The notes under the pieces are model-generated. The model made no database searches, was not told where the DNA came from, and saw only the letters and a program-made list of their open reading frames with translations. Shown here piece after piece: positions 38,001-44,977 of a stretch of 64,000 bases of DNA (position 1 is the first letter of the stretch; every line of letters begins with the position of its first letter). The stretch lies in NCBI RefSeq assembly GCF_004208635.1, contig NZ_CP035806.1, forward strand, positions 248,001 to 312,000. The letters are read 5' to 3'. Origin of the DNA: Leucobacter triazinivorans. GTDB lineage: Bacteria; Actinomycetota; Actinomycetes; Actinomycetales; Microbacteriaceae. Both the position numbers and the translations under genes were made by a program.

Positions 38001-38989
38001 AACCATCGTCCGGGGTAGGTCGTCTGCGCAGGCAGGTTCGGCCCACCGATCGCCCCCTTGGAGAACTCGCCGGTCGCGGGCTCCCGCTCCGCGACCGTCG
38101 AGGTCACGGACGCGGTGTCGTGGGTGCGATCGCCGGCCGCCCAGGCGAACTCGATATCGACGGAGTTGTCGATGTCCGTGCCGGGTGCGACGTCTGCGAG
38201 CACTCGAACTCTGAACGTGGTCAGGGCAGAGGCCCCCGGGCTGCAGCTGAGGCTCGAGGTGGTGACGATGATCTCGCGCGTCTCGGCATCGTAGCTCCCC
38301 GGGCCCGACACGAAGGCGACGAACTCCACTTCGGCGGGCAGCGTGTCCCGGGCCGTCACCGATACGGGTCGCTCGTGGCCCGCGGCCGGTGACACCCCGC
38401 AGTCGTACGTCAGGGTGTATGTCAGTTCCTCCCCCGGGTACGGTGCCGTACTCGACACGGTCTTCCCGGCTGCGGCCGGTGTGCGCTGCGCAGTCACGGT
38501 GCTCGTGACCGTGTTCCCCGGCACGGATGCGGGAAGGTTCTGCGCCGTGAGCACCGGCTGCACCGTCCACTGCGTCCCATCGGGAAGCCACAGGTGGGCC
38601 CGGTAGAAGAACTCGAAGGAGATCTGCCCGCCTTCCGCGCCCATCTCGGCGAGCGAGACCGTGATCACCTGCGACGACGGAACAACAGTTGCCCCGAGGA
38701 TCTCCGGGGGCAGATCGCTCGGCAGCGTGACGGTGCCACGTGCGGGATTCGGCATCTGGATGTGCACCTCGCCGCCCTCCAGACAGACCTCGGAGTCCAG
38801 GGCAGAGCAGGACAGCGTCACCCGGTACGTGAAGTCGCTCCCAGACGGGAGGGTGTCAGCAGAGGTCTGCTCGATCTCCACGGCCACGACGCTCTCGGCG
38901 CTCGCTGGCGCCGCGATCACGCCGATCCAGAGCAGCGCAGCGACGCCTCCGGCGATCCATCGAAACCACATCTTCAACAGCCCCCTCAA
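35012..38989 (-). CDS. Large cell-wall-anchored surface protein with Pro-Glu-Thr stalk
   Basis: A 1,325-residue exported protein. Signal peptide ends in APASA (residue about 31). Several DUF11-like beta-sandwich domains follow (for example GKTVSSTAPYPGEELTYTLTY), then two DUF5979-like repeats (DDTFSFSVACTAPGDW; VRKLVEGDEE), a long PET/PEN repeat region, and the C-terminal anchor LAVTGG, one hydrophobic helix and RRRR. LAxTG is the class E sortase signal, so the protein is probably attached to peptidoglycan. Convergent with the E1-like gene. Function is structural/adhesive by inference. Confidence 0.88.
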   Translation of the reverse strand: MRGLLKMWFRWIAGGVAALLWIGVIAAPASAESVVAVEIEQTSADTLPSGSDFTYRVTLSCSALDSEVCLEGGEVHIQMPNPARGTVTLPSDLPPEILGATVVPSSQVITVSLAEMGAEGGQISFEFFYRAHLWLPDGTQWTVQPVLTAQNLPASVPGNTVTSTVTAQRTPAAAGKTVSSTAPYPGEELTYTLTYDCGVSPAAGHERPVSVTARDTLPAEVEFVAFVSGPGSYDAETREIIVTTSSLSCSPGASALTTFRVRVLADVAPGTDIDNSVDIEFAWAAGDRTHDTASVTSTVAEREPATGEFSKGAIGGPNLPAQTTYPGRWLQGSSLSESSYVLTIGTGGGQHTRVEWEVEDDMPCLSGGTLHESRTDGELCETPAWHPYAIYPGGVGTPTIEAVLTDGSTITLPVVSGKAEVPENAIGRVSRLVFSKVPGALLRYTIGGYADESTRPGDQLRNTATAQFTDAHTGAPSNTVTRQATLSITDRAVVGLTKSSSASAAGLEWTLNAQVFTPRAFESDVVMTDLIPVGASTGLVTGDSVPVLISTHGQGASQTDAEMYPAEVLHDFGGTGRELVRVTIPAEHLNAHIASDAAGLSIRLWLTPDVTLPGVYANEAGLFANLPSPQFLSGCKAADAKDLDGDSSTVDYCRATSSYTVPEKPGQPGSSSQRLIKEVKGDLDAGFARHPAVGQISSVGGSAVYRVTWMNAHGASVDDAVIYDLLPAPGDRGVSVGQADTERGSTFRPVLAGIMDLPAGVSAEYSRADNPCRDEVFPNSANTGCVDDWSSATPEDLSEVTALRFRSANAYAAGSGFSVEFEMQAPRIGAEDVAWNSAAVSVRNPATGLRMNVLEAPRVGVERDEERLVAPGWIIIDKTLDGVGAEPFGTDDTFSFSVACTAPGDWSYETSLTIDAEGQRDLASEPIGPIEPGAECTVSETGAGSADPESRPEPVHVLVPLDEAGLAGETVRVSLTNRYSAGTLSVRKLVEGDEEALIDAADTDFEFFVSCEVEEPTGDEESVWSTVYSGLVRLRGGETVNVSEGGSPLPLPIGAHCFAVETDDGGATSTRIDHASRDTATIVQSGQPDSWQELQITAVNTFLCADESCSGGGEPEPPENPETPETPETPETPETPENPENPENPETPETPETPETPETPETPENPENPENPETPENPEIPETPENPENPETPETPENPETPENPETPENPETPETPENPETPETPETPETPETPETPETPETPEFPETPGIPGTPGGGTEAADLGTGPDAADAGQKRSQNAGTSPEVPLLAVTGGPLSESLLAAAMALLALGGIVFARQLRRRR
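35241..35645. repeat. 9-bp-based tandem repeat encoding Pro-Glu-Thr/Asn
   Basis: About 400 bp of near-perfect 9-bp units (plus-strand TCCGGNGTC and TCAGGATTC), coding on the minus strand for alternating PET and PEN tripeptides, with single PEI and PEF variants. Codon use within units varies only in blocks, which suggests growth by slippage or unequal crossover. Stretches of identical 9-mers (around 35289-35331 and 35580-35634) are likely length-variable. Confidence 0.9.
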
Positions 38990-39460
38990 TACACACAGTC
39001 CCTACACATCGTGAGTGACTTCAAGTGAACGCTCCGTTGGGGCGTGCGTGCGGAGCTATATACCTTGTTGCGTAGTCATGACTCCTGGAGCGAGTAGTGC
39101 AGATCTGCGAGTAGGTATCTTGTAGACGCTGTGTGCGCGTATGTCCCGCCCATACGCCGCTGTCCTGATCGCAGATGGTGAAGATCAGCGCGGTCCACCG
39201 GGCGCGTCGTCCGCGACATCGAGACCGAGGCCCGAATGTTGACGGGTCGGCAGTCGATCGGCAGGTGATCGTCGCTCGGCGCCGACTGAGGCGCTTCGCG
39301 GGCCAGTGCCGCGCATGAGCGCGCGCGGCCGCAGCTCCGCAGTCGCAGCTCCGCATCCGAGTCGGCGTCCGCGGCTGGGTCAGCCGGAACGCCTCGACCG
39401 CGTCGCGAAGCCGCGCACGTGCGCAGCCCGAGCAGCGGCGCGCACCGCGTCAGAACGCAC
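38990..39460. other. Intergenic region before the island, no gene seen
   Basis: Leftward it should hold the promoter of the surface-protein gene; an A/T-richer stretch lies at 38985-39120. Frames are open on both strands in places but none has family similarity or a good ribosome site. From about 39300 it is very GC-rich and ends at the hairpin that opens the first HTH module. Confidence 0.4.
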
Positions 39461-39490
39461 GTCTGCCCCGGCACATGCGCCGGGGCAGAC
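39461..39490. repeat. Perfect 12-bp hairpin ahead of first HTH module
   Basis: GTCTGCCCCGGC (39461-39472) pairs with GCCGGGGCAGAC (39479-39490) around a 6-base loop. It lies seven bases before GGGTCCCTGCGTAG. A hairpin of different sequence but the same kind sits in the same place in the second module at 61890-61923. No T-run, so a plain terminator role is not obvious. Confidence 0.7.
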
Positions 39491-39496
39491 TGATCG

Positions 39497-39700
39497 GGGT
39501 CCCTGCGTAGAGAGTTCTCGAACCCTAGTCCGAAGCTGAAATCCTTGATTTCCCGCTGGAAACGAGGGGCATACCGAGTGTCACAGCGGTCCGATAACAC
39601 CCCGATTCAGGACGCGCGAGGGCCCTGTGTCCGGAGGATCGGGAAACCTCAAACCTTTCTCACCCCCGCAGAAGTAGACCGTCTTGTCGACGATTACCTC
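39497..39700 (+). repeat. Direct repeat copy 1 (204 bp, island left side)
   Basis: From GGGTCCCTGCGTAG to GATTACCTC this segment aligns without gaps to 61927-62130 at roughly 80-85% identity by eye. It includes the 5' region and first about 50 codons of an HTH gene. The block AGGATCGGGAAACCTCAAAC (39636-39655) is identical in both. Confidence 0.8.
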
Positions 39701-39961
39701 ACTGGTCTCAGCGTCGGATACCTAGCCCAGAAGTATGGTGTGCACCGTGCAACCGTCTCGAAGCATCTCACCCGGAGCAACGTCGTGCGCCGCCAGCACG
39801 GCCTCACAATCGAGGAAGCCGCAGAGATAGTGAAGCTGCACGGCGGTGGCATCTCAATGCGCGCTATCTCACGCACTCTCGGTGTCGACCGTAAGCAGGT
39901 TCGCATCTCCTTAGTCGCAGCTGGTGCACTCGTCGATCAAGCCTCGACCATGAGAATCTAA
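39545..39961 (+). CDS. Double helix-turn-helix protein (recombinase-tail-like), copy 1
   Basis: A 138-residue protein with TTG as the first usable start. HTH 1 is EVDRLVDDYLTGLSVGYLAQ followed by KYGVHRATVSKHL; HTH 2 is GGGISMRAISRTLGVDRKQV. This arrangement resembles the C-terminal DNA-binding tails of actinobacterial serine recombinases, but no catalytic domain is present. The frame conserved between both copies extends upstream of the TTG to LRRxFSNPxPKL, so the true start may be non-standard. Paralogue at 61975-62514. Stops overlap the convergent ankyrin gene. Confidence 0.6.
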   Translation: MISRWKRGAYRVSQRSDNTPIQDARGPCVRRIGKPQTFLTPAEVDRLVDDYLTGLSVGYLAQKYGVHRATVSKHLTRSNVVRRQHGLTIEEAAEIVKLHGGGISMRAISRTLGVDRKQVRISLVAAGALVDQASTMRI

Positions 39962-40626
39962 ACGAAGCCTTCCTCGACAAGCACACAACCGCTCTCGGTA
40001 ATGACATGGGCCTGGCCTGAACCGTCAACGACTCGGCTCCAACTCTCAACCAGCAATCGACCCTTGAATATCGACATCGAGAAGCCGCCGTACATACCTG
40101 GATAACCAAAGTACAGATTGTCCAATGTCTCCAACGCGATGATCTCGGAAGGGATTGGCCGAATCTTTACGGGCTCCAAAGACTCGGTACGTTCCTGAAT
40201 CAGTTCAGATAGGTGCTTGTCCCATGCAGCAAACTTTCGCAACTGGTTGTCGCTCAGATCACGCACGGTCAGAGCATCAGCAAGATGCTGATGATTGCGT
40301 TTCAAAGCAATAACGATTGGACGATCGCCTTCAGCGTTCCGTAACGAACGCCATGCTCCGCGGCGGATGAGTTCATCCACGACCTCCGATGAGGCGCCGA
40401 GCCAAGCTGCCTGGTGAAGTGGTGTGAACCAAGAGTCACCAGCGATTCTCCATTGATTTACGCTCAGAGATCGCTCTCGATCAAAAAGACGAAATACCAC
40501 CTCCCAATTGCCGACTTTGGCAACGTCCGCAAGACGGTTGATGTTGTCGACGCGACTCTCCCTGAGAAGTCCCGCCTCTATCACGCCTGGCCAATCAACT
40601 TCCAACTGCCACCCTACGCTCGACAT
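39958..40626 (-). CDS. Ankyrin-repeat protein
   Basis: A 222-residue protein with at least two ankyrin units: FTPLHQAAWLGASSEVVDEL followed by IRRGA, then EGDRPIVIALKRNHQHLADAL, after a less clear first unit (VAKVGNWEVVFRLFDRERSL). The C-terminal third has no ankyrin pattern. Lower GC than the core genes, consistent with the island. Partner and function unknown; single ankyrin genes near mobile DNA are often of phage or defence origin, but nothing here proves that. Confidence 0.7.
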   Translation of the reverse strand: MSSVGWQLEVDWPGVIEAGLLRESRVDNINRLADVAKVGNWEVVFRLFDRERSLSVNQWRIAGDSWFTPLHQAAWLGASSEVVDELIRRGAWRSLRNAEGDRPIVIALKRNHQHLADALTVRDLSDNQLRKFAAWDKHLSELIQERTESLEPVKIRPIPSEIIALETLDNLYFGYPGMYGGFSMSIFKGRLLVESWSRVVDGSGQAHVITESGCVLVEEGFV

Positions 40627-40717
40627 TCGGACGGTGTAACCAGAACTACTGCTGCCGGATCTACATCACTTGCCGTTGCAAGAGTCGGCAACTGGGTCTG
40701 CTGCATGAGTTGGTGAC

Positions 40718-40743
40718 TGACCTGACCTACAGTTTGGTTTCCA
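40718..40743 (+). repeat. IS left inverted repeat
   Basis: 26 bp, begins TGACCTGACCTACAGTTTGG; exact reverse complement of 41962-41987. Confidence 0.93.
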
Positions 40744-40788
40744 CTCAGGGTAGCTAGTCTCGATGGCCTTCATGAAAGGCTCACCCAC

Positions 40789-41088
40789 ATGCCACGCCCC
40801 TACCCACCAGAGTTCCGTGAACGTGCGATCGCGCTCGTCCGCGATGGCCGACCGGTCAAGCAAACCGCCGCCGATCTCGGCATCCACGAGGTCACCCTCC
40901 ATTCCTGGCTCCGTCAAGACGATATCGATAACGGTCGCCGTAAAGGCAGATCTACCAGCGAAGACGCTGAGCTGCGAGCGGCACGAGGCCGAATCAGGCA
41001 GCTTGAGCAAGAGCTAGAGATCGTGAAACGAGCCTCAAAATGGCTCTCTGAGGAGGAACGCGTTAACCCAAAAGGGCTCACCCGGTGA
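40789..41088 (+). CDS. IS3-family transposase OrfA
   Basis: A 99-residue protein with an N-terminal HTH (YPPEFRERAIALVRDGRPVK) and a C-terminal leucine-zipper helix (LEQELEIVKRASKWL). It overlaps orfB by 4 bases. In IS3 elements a -1 frameshift joins the two into the active transposase; an A-run at 41036-41040 is a candidate slip site. Confidence 0.92.
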   Translation: MPRPYPPEFRERAIALVRDGRPVKQTAADLGIHEVTLHSWLRQDDIDNGRRKGRSTSEDAELRAARGRIRQLEQELEIVKRASKWLSEEERVNPKGLTR

Positions 41089-41945
41089 TCGACCGTCTCG
41101 TCGACGCCGGGGCACCCGTCGAGACCTGCTGCCGACTCCTGGGCGTCTCCAGACAGGGCTACTACCGCTACCGCAGACGCCCCACGAGTGCTACGCAGAT
41201 GCGCAGGCAATGGCTCACTGGTTTGATTCGAGAAATCCACACTGCCTCGCGCGGAACCTATGGATACCGGCGCATCCATGCCGAGCTCACCATCGGGATG
41301 GCGATCCCCTGTTCGAGTCGACTGATCTCAGTGCTGATGACCAAGAGTGGAATGTACGGACTCCCTGGTCCGACTCGAGTGAAACGGTTGAAAGGGGTGG
41401 CTACTGCTGATGATCTCGTGCATCGCAAGTTCCACCGGCTGTCGCCGAACGAGCTCTGGGTGACGGATATTACGGAGCATCCGACGCGGGAAGGAAAGGT
41501 GTTCTGTGCGGCAGTGCTTGACGCATGCAGCCGGAAGATCGTTGGCTGGGCGATCGATTCCAAGCAGGATTCAACACTCGTGGTGAATGCCCTCGATATG
41601 GCGCTCCGCGCGAGAGCACCATCCCCAGGCGGCATCGTCCACGCTGACCACGGGGTCCAGTTCACGTCATGGGCGTTCACCCAGAAGATTCGTTCTGCAG
41701 GACTTCTGCCATCGTTCGGGACCGTCGGTGACGCGCTTGATAACGCAATGATGGAATCGTTTTGGTCATCAATGCAGATCGAGCTGCTCAATCGAAAGAA
41801 ATGGACGACGCGGATCGAGCTCGCGAACGCGATATTCGAGTACATCGAGGTGTTCTACAATCGCAAACGAAGGCATTCATCGTTGGGCTATCAAACTCCC
41901 GCAGACTTCGATCTCGCCCTCACCAGACAGTTGACACCAGCCTGA
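41085..41945 (+). CDS. IS3-family transposase OrfB (DDE integrase)
   Basis: A 286-residue rve-type integrase. HTH_21-like helix (IREIHTASRGTYGYRRIHAEL), then the catalytic triad: Asp in ELWVTDITEH, Asp in IVHADHGVQFTS, and Glu in NAMMESFWSSMQIELL. Ends with the usual YNRKRRHSSLGYQTPADF. Intact, so the element may still be mobile. Confidence 0.95.
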   Translation: MIDRLVDAGAPVETCCRLLGVSRQGYYRYRRRPTSATQMRRQWLTGLIREIHTASRGTYGYRRIHAELTIGMAIPCSSRLISVLMTKSGMYGLPGPTRVKRLKGVATADDLVHRKFHRLSPNELWVTDITEHPTREGKVFCAAVLDACSRKIVGWAIDSKQDSTLVVNALDMALRARAPSPGGIVHADHGVQFTSWAFTQKIRSAGLLPSFGTVGDALDNAMMESFWSSMQIELLNRKKWTTRIELANAIFEYIEVFYNRKRRHSSLGYQTPADFDLALTRQLTPA

Positions 41946-41961
41946 AGCTAGCGACCGAGAC

Positions 41962-41987
41962 TGGAAACCAAACTGTAGGTCAGGTCA
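41962..41987 (-). repeat. IS right inverted repeat
   Basis: 26 bp, ends CCAAACTGTAGGTCAGGTCA; exact reverse complement of the left end. Confidence 0.93.
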
Positions 41988-42162
41988 CCGAGTCAATCAA
42001 ACCGACATCAGACCCTTGCCAGACGCGGAGGGTGTCGGGAGAGACCCCGAGGAGCCCACCGATATGTTTGCTCGCCGCGTGGAGGCTGGCGTGCTCGGGA
42101 AGTGCTTCGGCGAGCATGCGCAACGCTCGGTCTTTGAAATCTGGGTCGTATGGTTTGGGCAT
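41988..42162 (-). pseudogene. Remnant of a second IS3-type OrfA
   Basis: About 50 N-terminal codons (MPKPYDPDFKDRALRMLAEA... SLHAASKHIGGLLGVSPDTLRVWQ) of another OrfA are visible. The similarity stops near 42015, 28 bp before the IS end. The spacer 42163-42326 between this remnant and the repressor gene holds no gene. Confidence 0.75.
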
Positions 42163-42326
42163 GATGTTCCTATCTTCCTGGTTGAAAGATCGGAACTAAA
42201 CACAGGTCGAAGCAGTCACCGGGTTCGATATTCCCTGGACAATGAACATCACTCCCCCTTACACGGACAACGACTATGCGCGGGATACTGAAACCCTGCT
42301 GGAACGCACCGCAGCACCCGCGCCGC

Positions 42327-42623
42327 TTATGCCAGGGTCAGGAACAGTTTCTCGAGCTCTTCAGGTCCGTCCGAGCCATGCGGTTGCGGGTGACTCAGAC
42401 ACTCGGTGAGCGCATTGGCGATCAAAAGATATCCGGCTCGGTCCACCGCCTTCGAGACAGCCGCAAGTTGCTGCACCGTGTTTCGACAAGGGGCATCCTC
42501 TTCAACGGTAGCAATCACCGCCGCAAGCTGCCCCTGTGCGCGCCGTAGCCGGTTGACAATCTTGCGGTTTGCGGCAGCACGAGACTCTTCTGACTGGCCT
42601 CCATGAATTCGCTCAGCATTCAT
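42327..42623 (-). CDS. CsoR/CstR-family metal- or persulfide-sensing repressor
   Basis: A 98-residue all-helical DUF156 repressor (NRKIVNRLRRAQGQLAAVIA is the family core). Conserved Cys46 and Cys75 are present, but the copper-ligand His of CsoR, four residues before the second Cys, is Ala71. Retention of only the two Cys fits CstR, which senses persulfides through disulfide/trisulfide formation. Two CsoR-type operators lie in the divergent promoter to the sulfur genes. Sulfur sensing is inferred from residues and neighbours; copper sensing is the alternative. Confidence 0.85.
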   Translation of the reverse strand: MNAERIHGGQSEESRAAANRKIVNRLRRAQGQLAAVIATVEEDAPCRNTVQQLAAVSKAVDRAGYLLIANALTECLSHPQPHGSDGPEELEKLFLTLA

Positions 42624-42649
42624 TCCAGAATTTCCTTTTCAACACTCAC

Positions 42650-42712
42650 TTGACAAACCCGATACCCCCCAGGGTATATTGATCTTAGCCAAACGAATAC
42701 CCCGGGGTGTAT
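42650..42712 (+). promoter_or_regulatory. Promoter with two CsoR-type operators
   Basis: ATACCCCCCAGGGTAT (42662-42677) and ATACCCCGGGGTGTAT (42697-42712) match the TACCC-N-GGGTA class of CsoR/CstR operators. TTGACA at 42650 and TATATT at 42675 could be -35 and -10 for the rightward genes (19-bp spacing), so operator 1 sits between the boxes and operator 2 at the transcript start. Supports autoregulation and repression of the sulfur operon. Confidence 0.75.
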
Positions 42713-42747
42713 TTCACCGCTGATACGGGAAGACAAAGGGAGCCCAC

Positions 42748-42933
42748 ATGTGTAGAGCAGTCACCTGCAAGACCTGCGGAAAGACCACCTGGGCAGGATG
42801 TGGCCAACACATCAACATGGTGAAGAAATCCGTACCCGCATCGCAGTGGTGCGGCGGAAGGCACACACAAGCGCAGATCGACGCGGCGAAAGCCGAACGC
42901 GGCGGTTTCTTTTCGCGCCTCTTCGGTAAGTAA
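42748..42933 (+). CDS. Tiny Cys-rich protein (CxxCGKxTWAGCGxH type), copy 1
   Basis: A 61-residue protein with CKTCGKTTWAGCGQHI and a later WCGGRH, giving six Cys and two His in the first 40 residues, so a zinc-ribbon-like fold is plausible. The C-terminus is a short basic helix. ATG follows AAAGGGAG. First gene of the divergent sulfur operon, immediately before thioredoxin. A shorter paralogue lies at 43375-43491. I know of no defined function. Confidence 0.75.
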   Translation: MCRAVTCKTCGKTTWAGCGQHINMVKKSVPASQWCGGRHTQAQIDAAKAERGGFFSRLFGK

Positions 42934-42957
42934 ACACGAGCAAGGACGATTCACATT

Positions 42958-43332
42958 ATGGCTACGAAACATCTCACCCTGAGCGATTTCCCAGAATTCG
43001 TCAACAGCGACGGCATCGCGCTCGTCGATTTCTGGGCGGCATGGTGCGGCCCGTGCCGAGCATTCGCCCCAACCTTCGAGCGGGCCTCTGAGCAGCACAC
43101 CGACATCGTGTTCGGCAAGGTTGACACAGAAGCGGAGCAGCAACTGGCTGCCGAGTTCAGGATCACCTCGATCCCGACGCTCATGGTCTTCCGTGATGGC
43201 ATCATGGTCTACTCGCAGCCCGGAGCACTCCCCGCACCGCAGCTCGAGCAGCTCATTCAAGGCGCACGTGACCTCGACATGGATGACGTCCGCCGGCAGA
43301 TCGCCGAACGAGAATCACAGCCTGCAGCCTAG
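42958..43332 (+). CDS. trxA: Thioredoxin
   Basis: A 124-residue thioredoxin with Trp-Cys30-Gly-Pro-Cys33 and the cis-Pro strand SIPTLMVFRDG. Somewhat longer than usual at the C-terminus (about 15 extra residues). Its place in an operon with a persulfide dioxygenase and rhodaneses suggests reduction of protein or low-molecular persulfides. Confidence 0.93.
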   Translation: MATKHLTLSDFPEFVNSDGIALVDFWAAWCGPCRAFAPTFERASEQHTDIVFGKVDTEAEQQLAAEFRITSIPTLMVFRDGIMVYSQPGALPAPQLEQLIQGARDLDMDDVRRQIAERESQPAA

Positions 43333-43374
43333 CCCGCACCCCCTCCAACACAACCCTTAGAAAGGAACACCATC

Positions 43375-43491
43375 ATGTGTGCACGTACCACTTGCTCGAA
43401 CTGCGGCAAGCCAACCTGGGCTGGCTGCGGCAACCATATCGAGGAAGCTCTCTGGGGCGTTCCCGAGGCCGACCGCTGCCAGTGCCACTAA
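43375..43491 (+). CDS. Tiny Cys-rich protein, copy 2
   Basis: A 38-residue protein, MCARTTCSNCGKPTWAGCGN..., ending in RCQCH. It shares the T-C-x2-C-G-K-x-T-W-A-G-C-G-x-H-I core with the first copy and ends with an extra Cys-x-Cys-His. Start ATG at 43375 has AGAAAGGA 8 bases upstream. Located between thioredoxin and persulfide dioxygenase. Confidence 0.72.
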   Translation: MCARTTCSNCGKPTWAGCGNHIEEALWGVPEADRCQCH

Positions 43492-43527
43492 TTCCCTGAC
43501 CCACCCCCACCCACGAAGGAACTGATC

Positions 43528-44952
43528 ATGCTGCTTGAGCGCATCTACGACGAAGACCTCGCACAGGCGAGCTACTTCATCGGTTGCCAGGCGAAGGGCG
43601 AGGCCATCGTCGTCGACCCCCGCCGCGACCTCGACGTCTACCTCGATCTCGCCGCAAAAAATGGCATGAAGATCGTCGCCGTCACCGAAACTCACATCCA
43701 CGCCGATTACCTGTCAGGCACCCGCGAGCTCGCCGCACACACCGGCGCGCAAATGTACGTGTCGGACGAGGGCGGCCCCGACTGGACCTACTCCGCCGCG
43801 TTCGATAGCGCCGTGCGCATGAAGCACGGCCACCAGATCACCCTCGGCAACATCACGATCGAGGCGGTGCACACCCCCGGCCACACGCCCGAGCACATGT
43901 CGTTCCTCATTACCGACGGCGCACAGTCACCCGAGCCAGGCTTCATGCTCACCGGTGACTTCGTATTCGTCGGCGACCTCGGCCGCCCTGACCTCCTCGA
44001 CGAAGCAGCCGGCTTTGTTGATACCCGGTTCAAGGGCGCGAAAGATCTCTTCGCGAGTCTGCGCGACCGTTTCCTCACCCTCCCCGACTACGTGCAGGTT
44101 CTTCCCGCACACGGATCGGGTTCAGCGTGCGGCAAGGCGCTTGGCGCAATCGCTGTGACCACGGTCGGCTACGAGCGGAACTTCTCGTGGTGGGGCAAAT
44201 ACCTGAAGAACAACGACGAGCAGGGCTTCGTCGACGAGCTCCTCAATGGGCAGCCCGACGCACACGCCTACTTCGCGCGCATGAAGCTGCAGAACAAGAT
44301 CGGCCCCGCCGTCATTGGTGACGTGCAAGAACTTGTCGAGTACACCACCGCAGACCTCACGCAGGCGCTCACCGATGACCGGGTCATCTTCGTTGACACC
44401 CGAAACAACCAGCTGGTGCACGAGGGAACCGTAGATCGATCGCTGAACATTCCGGGCGTAGAGAAGGCCGCAAGCTACGGCGCGTGGGTCGTAGATCCCG
44501 ACCTCGAGCAGCGCCCGCTGGTGCTCCTCGCGGAATCACGCGAGCATGCAGAGGAGTTCCGTGATCACCTGGTGCGTGTCGGTATCGACACCACACACGG
44601 GTTCATCACGACACTCGAGGGCCTCGATCTCGTCACCCCGAAACTGGTTCAGCCAGAACAGCTCGATGGTTTCGACCGTGTGATACTCCTCGACGTGCGT
44701 AACAAGACCGAGTACGCTGACGGCCACCTGCCCGGCGCGGTACAGCTCTCTGGGGGCCGCGTGATGTGGCACCTGGATCAGCTGCCCGCACCCGGCGCCG
44801 GCACGATCGTGACGTACTGCCAGAGCGGGGTGCGCAACAGTGTTGCCGCGAGCGCGCTGCGCCGCGCCGGGTACGACATCGCAGAACTCGACGGCAGCTA
44901 CGCCGCCTGGGTATCACGGGTCGGCAACGTGCCCGTCATCGAAGCAGCTTAA
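43528..44952 (+). CDS. Persulfide dioxygenase-rhodanese fusion (CstB-like)
   Basis: A 474-residue multidomain protein. Residues 1-250 are an ETHE1-like metallo-beta-lactamase domain with iron ligands His56/His58/Asp60, His119 and Asp144 (THIHADYLSG; HTPGHTPEHM; LTGDFVFVGD). A middle rhodanese-like domain (about 270-370) has no catalytic Cys (LLAESREHAEE). The C-terminal rhodanese has Cys431 in TYCQSGVR. The same three-part layout is known for S. aureus CstB, which oxidises persulfides to thiosulfate. Repression by the divergent CsoR-type protein is likely. Confidence 0.93.
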   Translation: MLLERIYDEDLAQASYFIGCQAKGEAIVVDPRRDLDVYLDLAAKNGMKIVAVTETHIHADYLSGTRELAAHTGAQMYVSDEGGPDWTYSAAFDSAVRMKHGHQITLGNITIEAVHTPGHTPEHMSFLITDGAQSPEPGFMLTGDFVFVGDLGRPDLLDEAAGFVDTRFKGAKDLFASLRDRFLTLPDYVQVLPAHGSGSACGKALGAIAVTTVGYERNFSWWGKYLKNNDEQGFVDELLNGQPDAHAYFARMKLQNKIGPAVIGDVQELVEYTTADLTQALTDDRVIFVDTRNNQLVHEGTVDRSLNIPGVEKAASYGAWVVDPDLEQRPLVLLAESREHAEEFRDHLVRVGIDTTHGFITTLEGLDLVTPKLVQPEQLDGFDRVILLDVRNKTEYADGHLPGAVQLSGGRVMWHLDQLPAPGAGTIVTYCQSGVRNSVAASALRRAGYDIAELDGSYAAWVSRVGNVPVIEAA

Positions 44953-44977
44953 CCATCGCCACGCTGAGGAGCACCCA

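Larger units (their letters stand above)
40718..41987 (+). mobile_element. IS3-family insertion sequence, 1,270 bp
   Basis: Bounded by perfect 26-bp inverted repeats starting TGACCTGACCTACAG at 40718-40743 and ending at 41962-41987. Between them lie overlapping orfA and orfB. The flanks (GTGAC left, CCGAG right) show no target duplication, which points to a later deletion or recombination next to the element. The right end abuts a fragment of a different transposase. Confidence 0.92.

Noticed and set aside
39076..39600. Minus-strand frame, with a similar one at 61437-61958, as a conserved small gene
   Set aside because: Their only likeness is the antisense of the shared GGGTCCCTGCGTAG region; no start site or domain.
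42327..42623. FrmR/RcnR-type formaldehyde or nickel sensor
   Set aside because: N-terminal Pro/His ligands are absent and two conserved Cys plus GGGTA-type operators fit CsoR/CstR.
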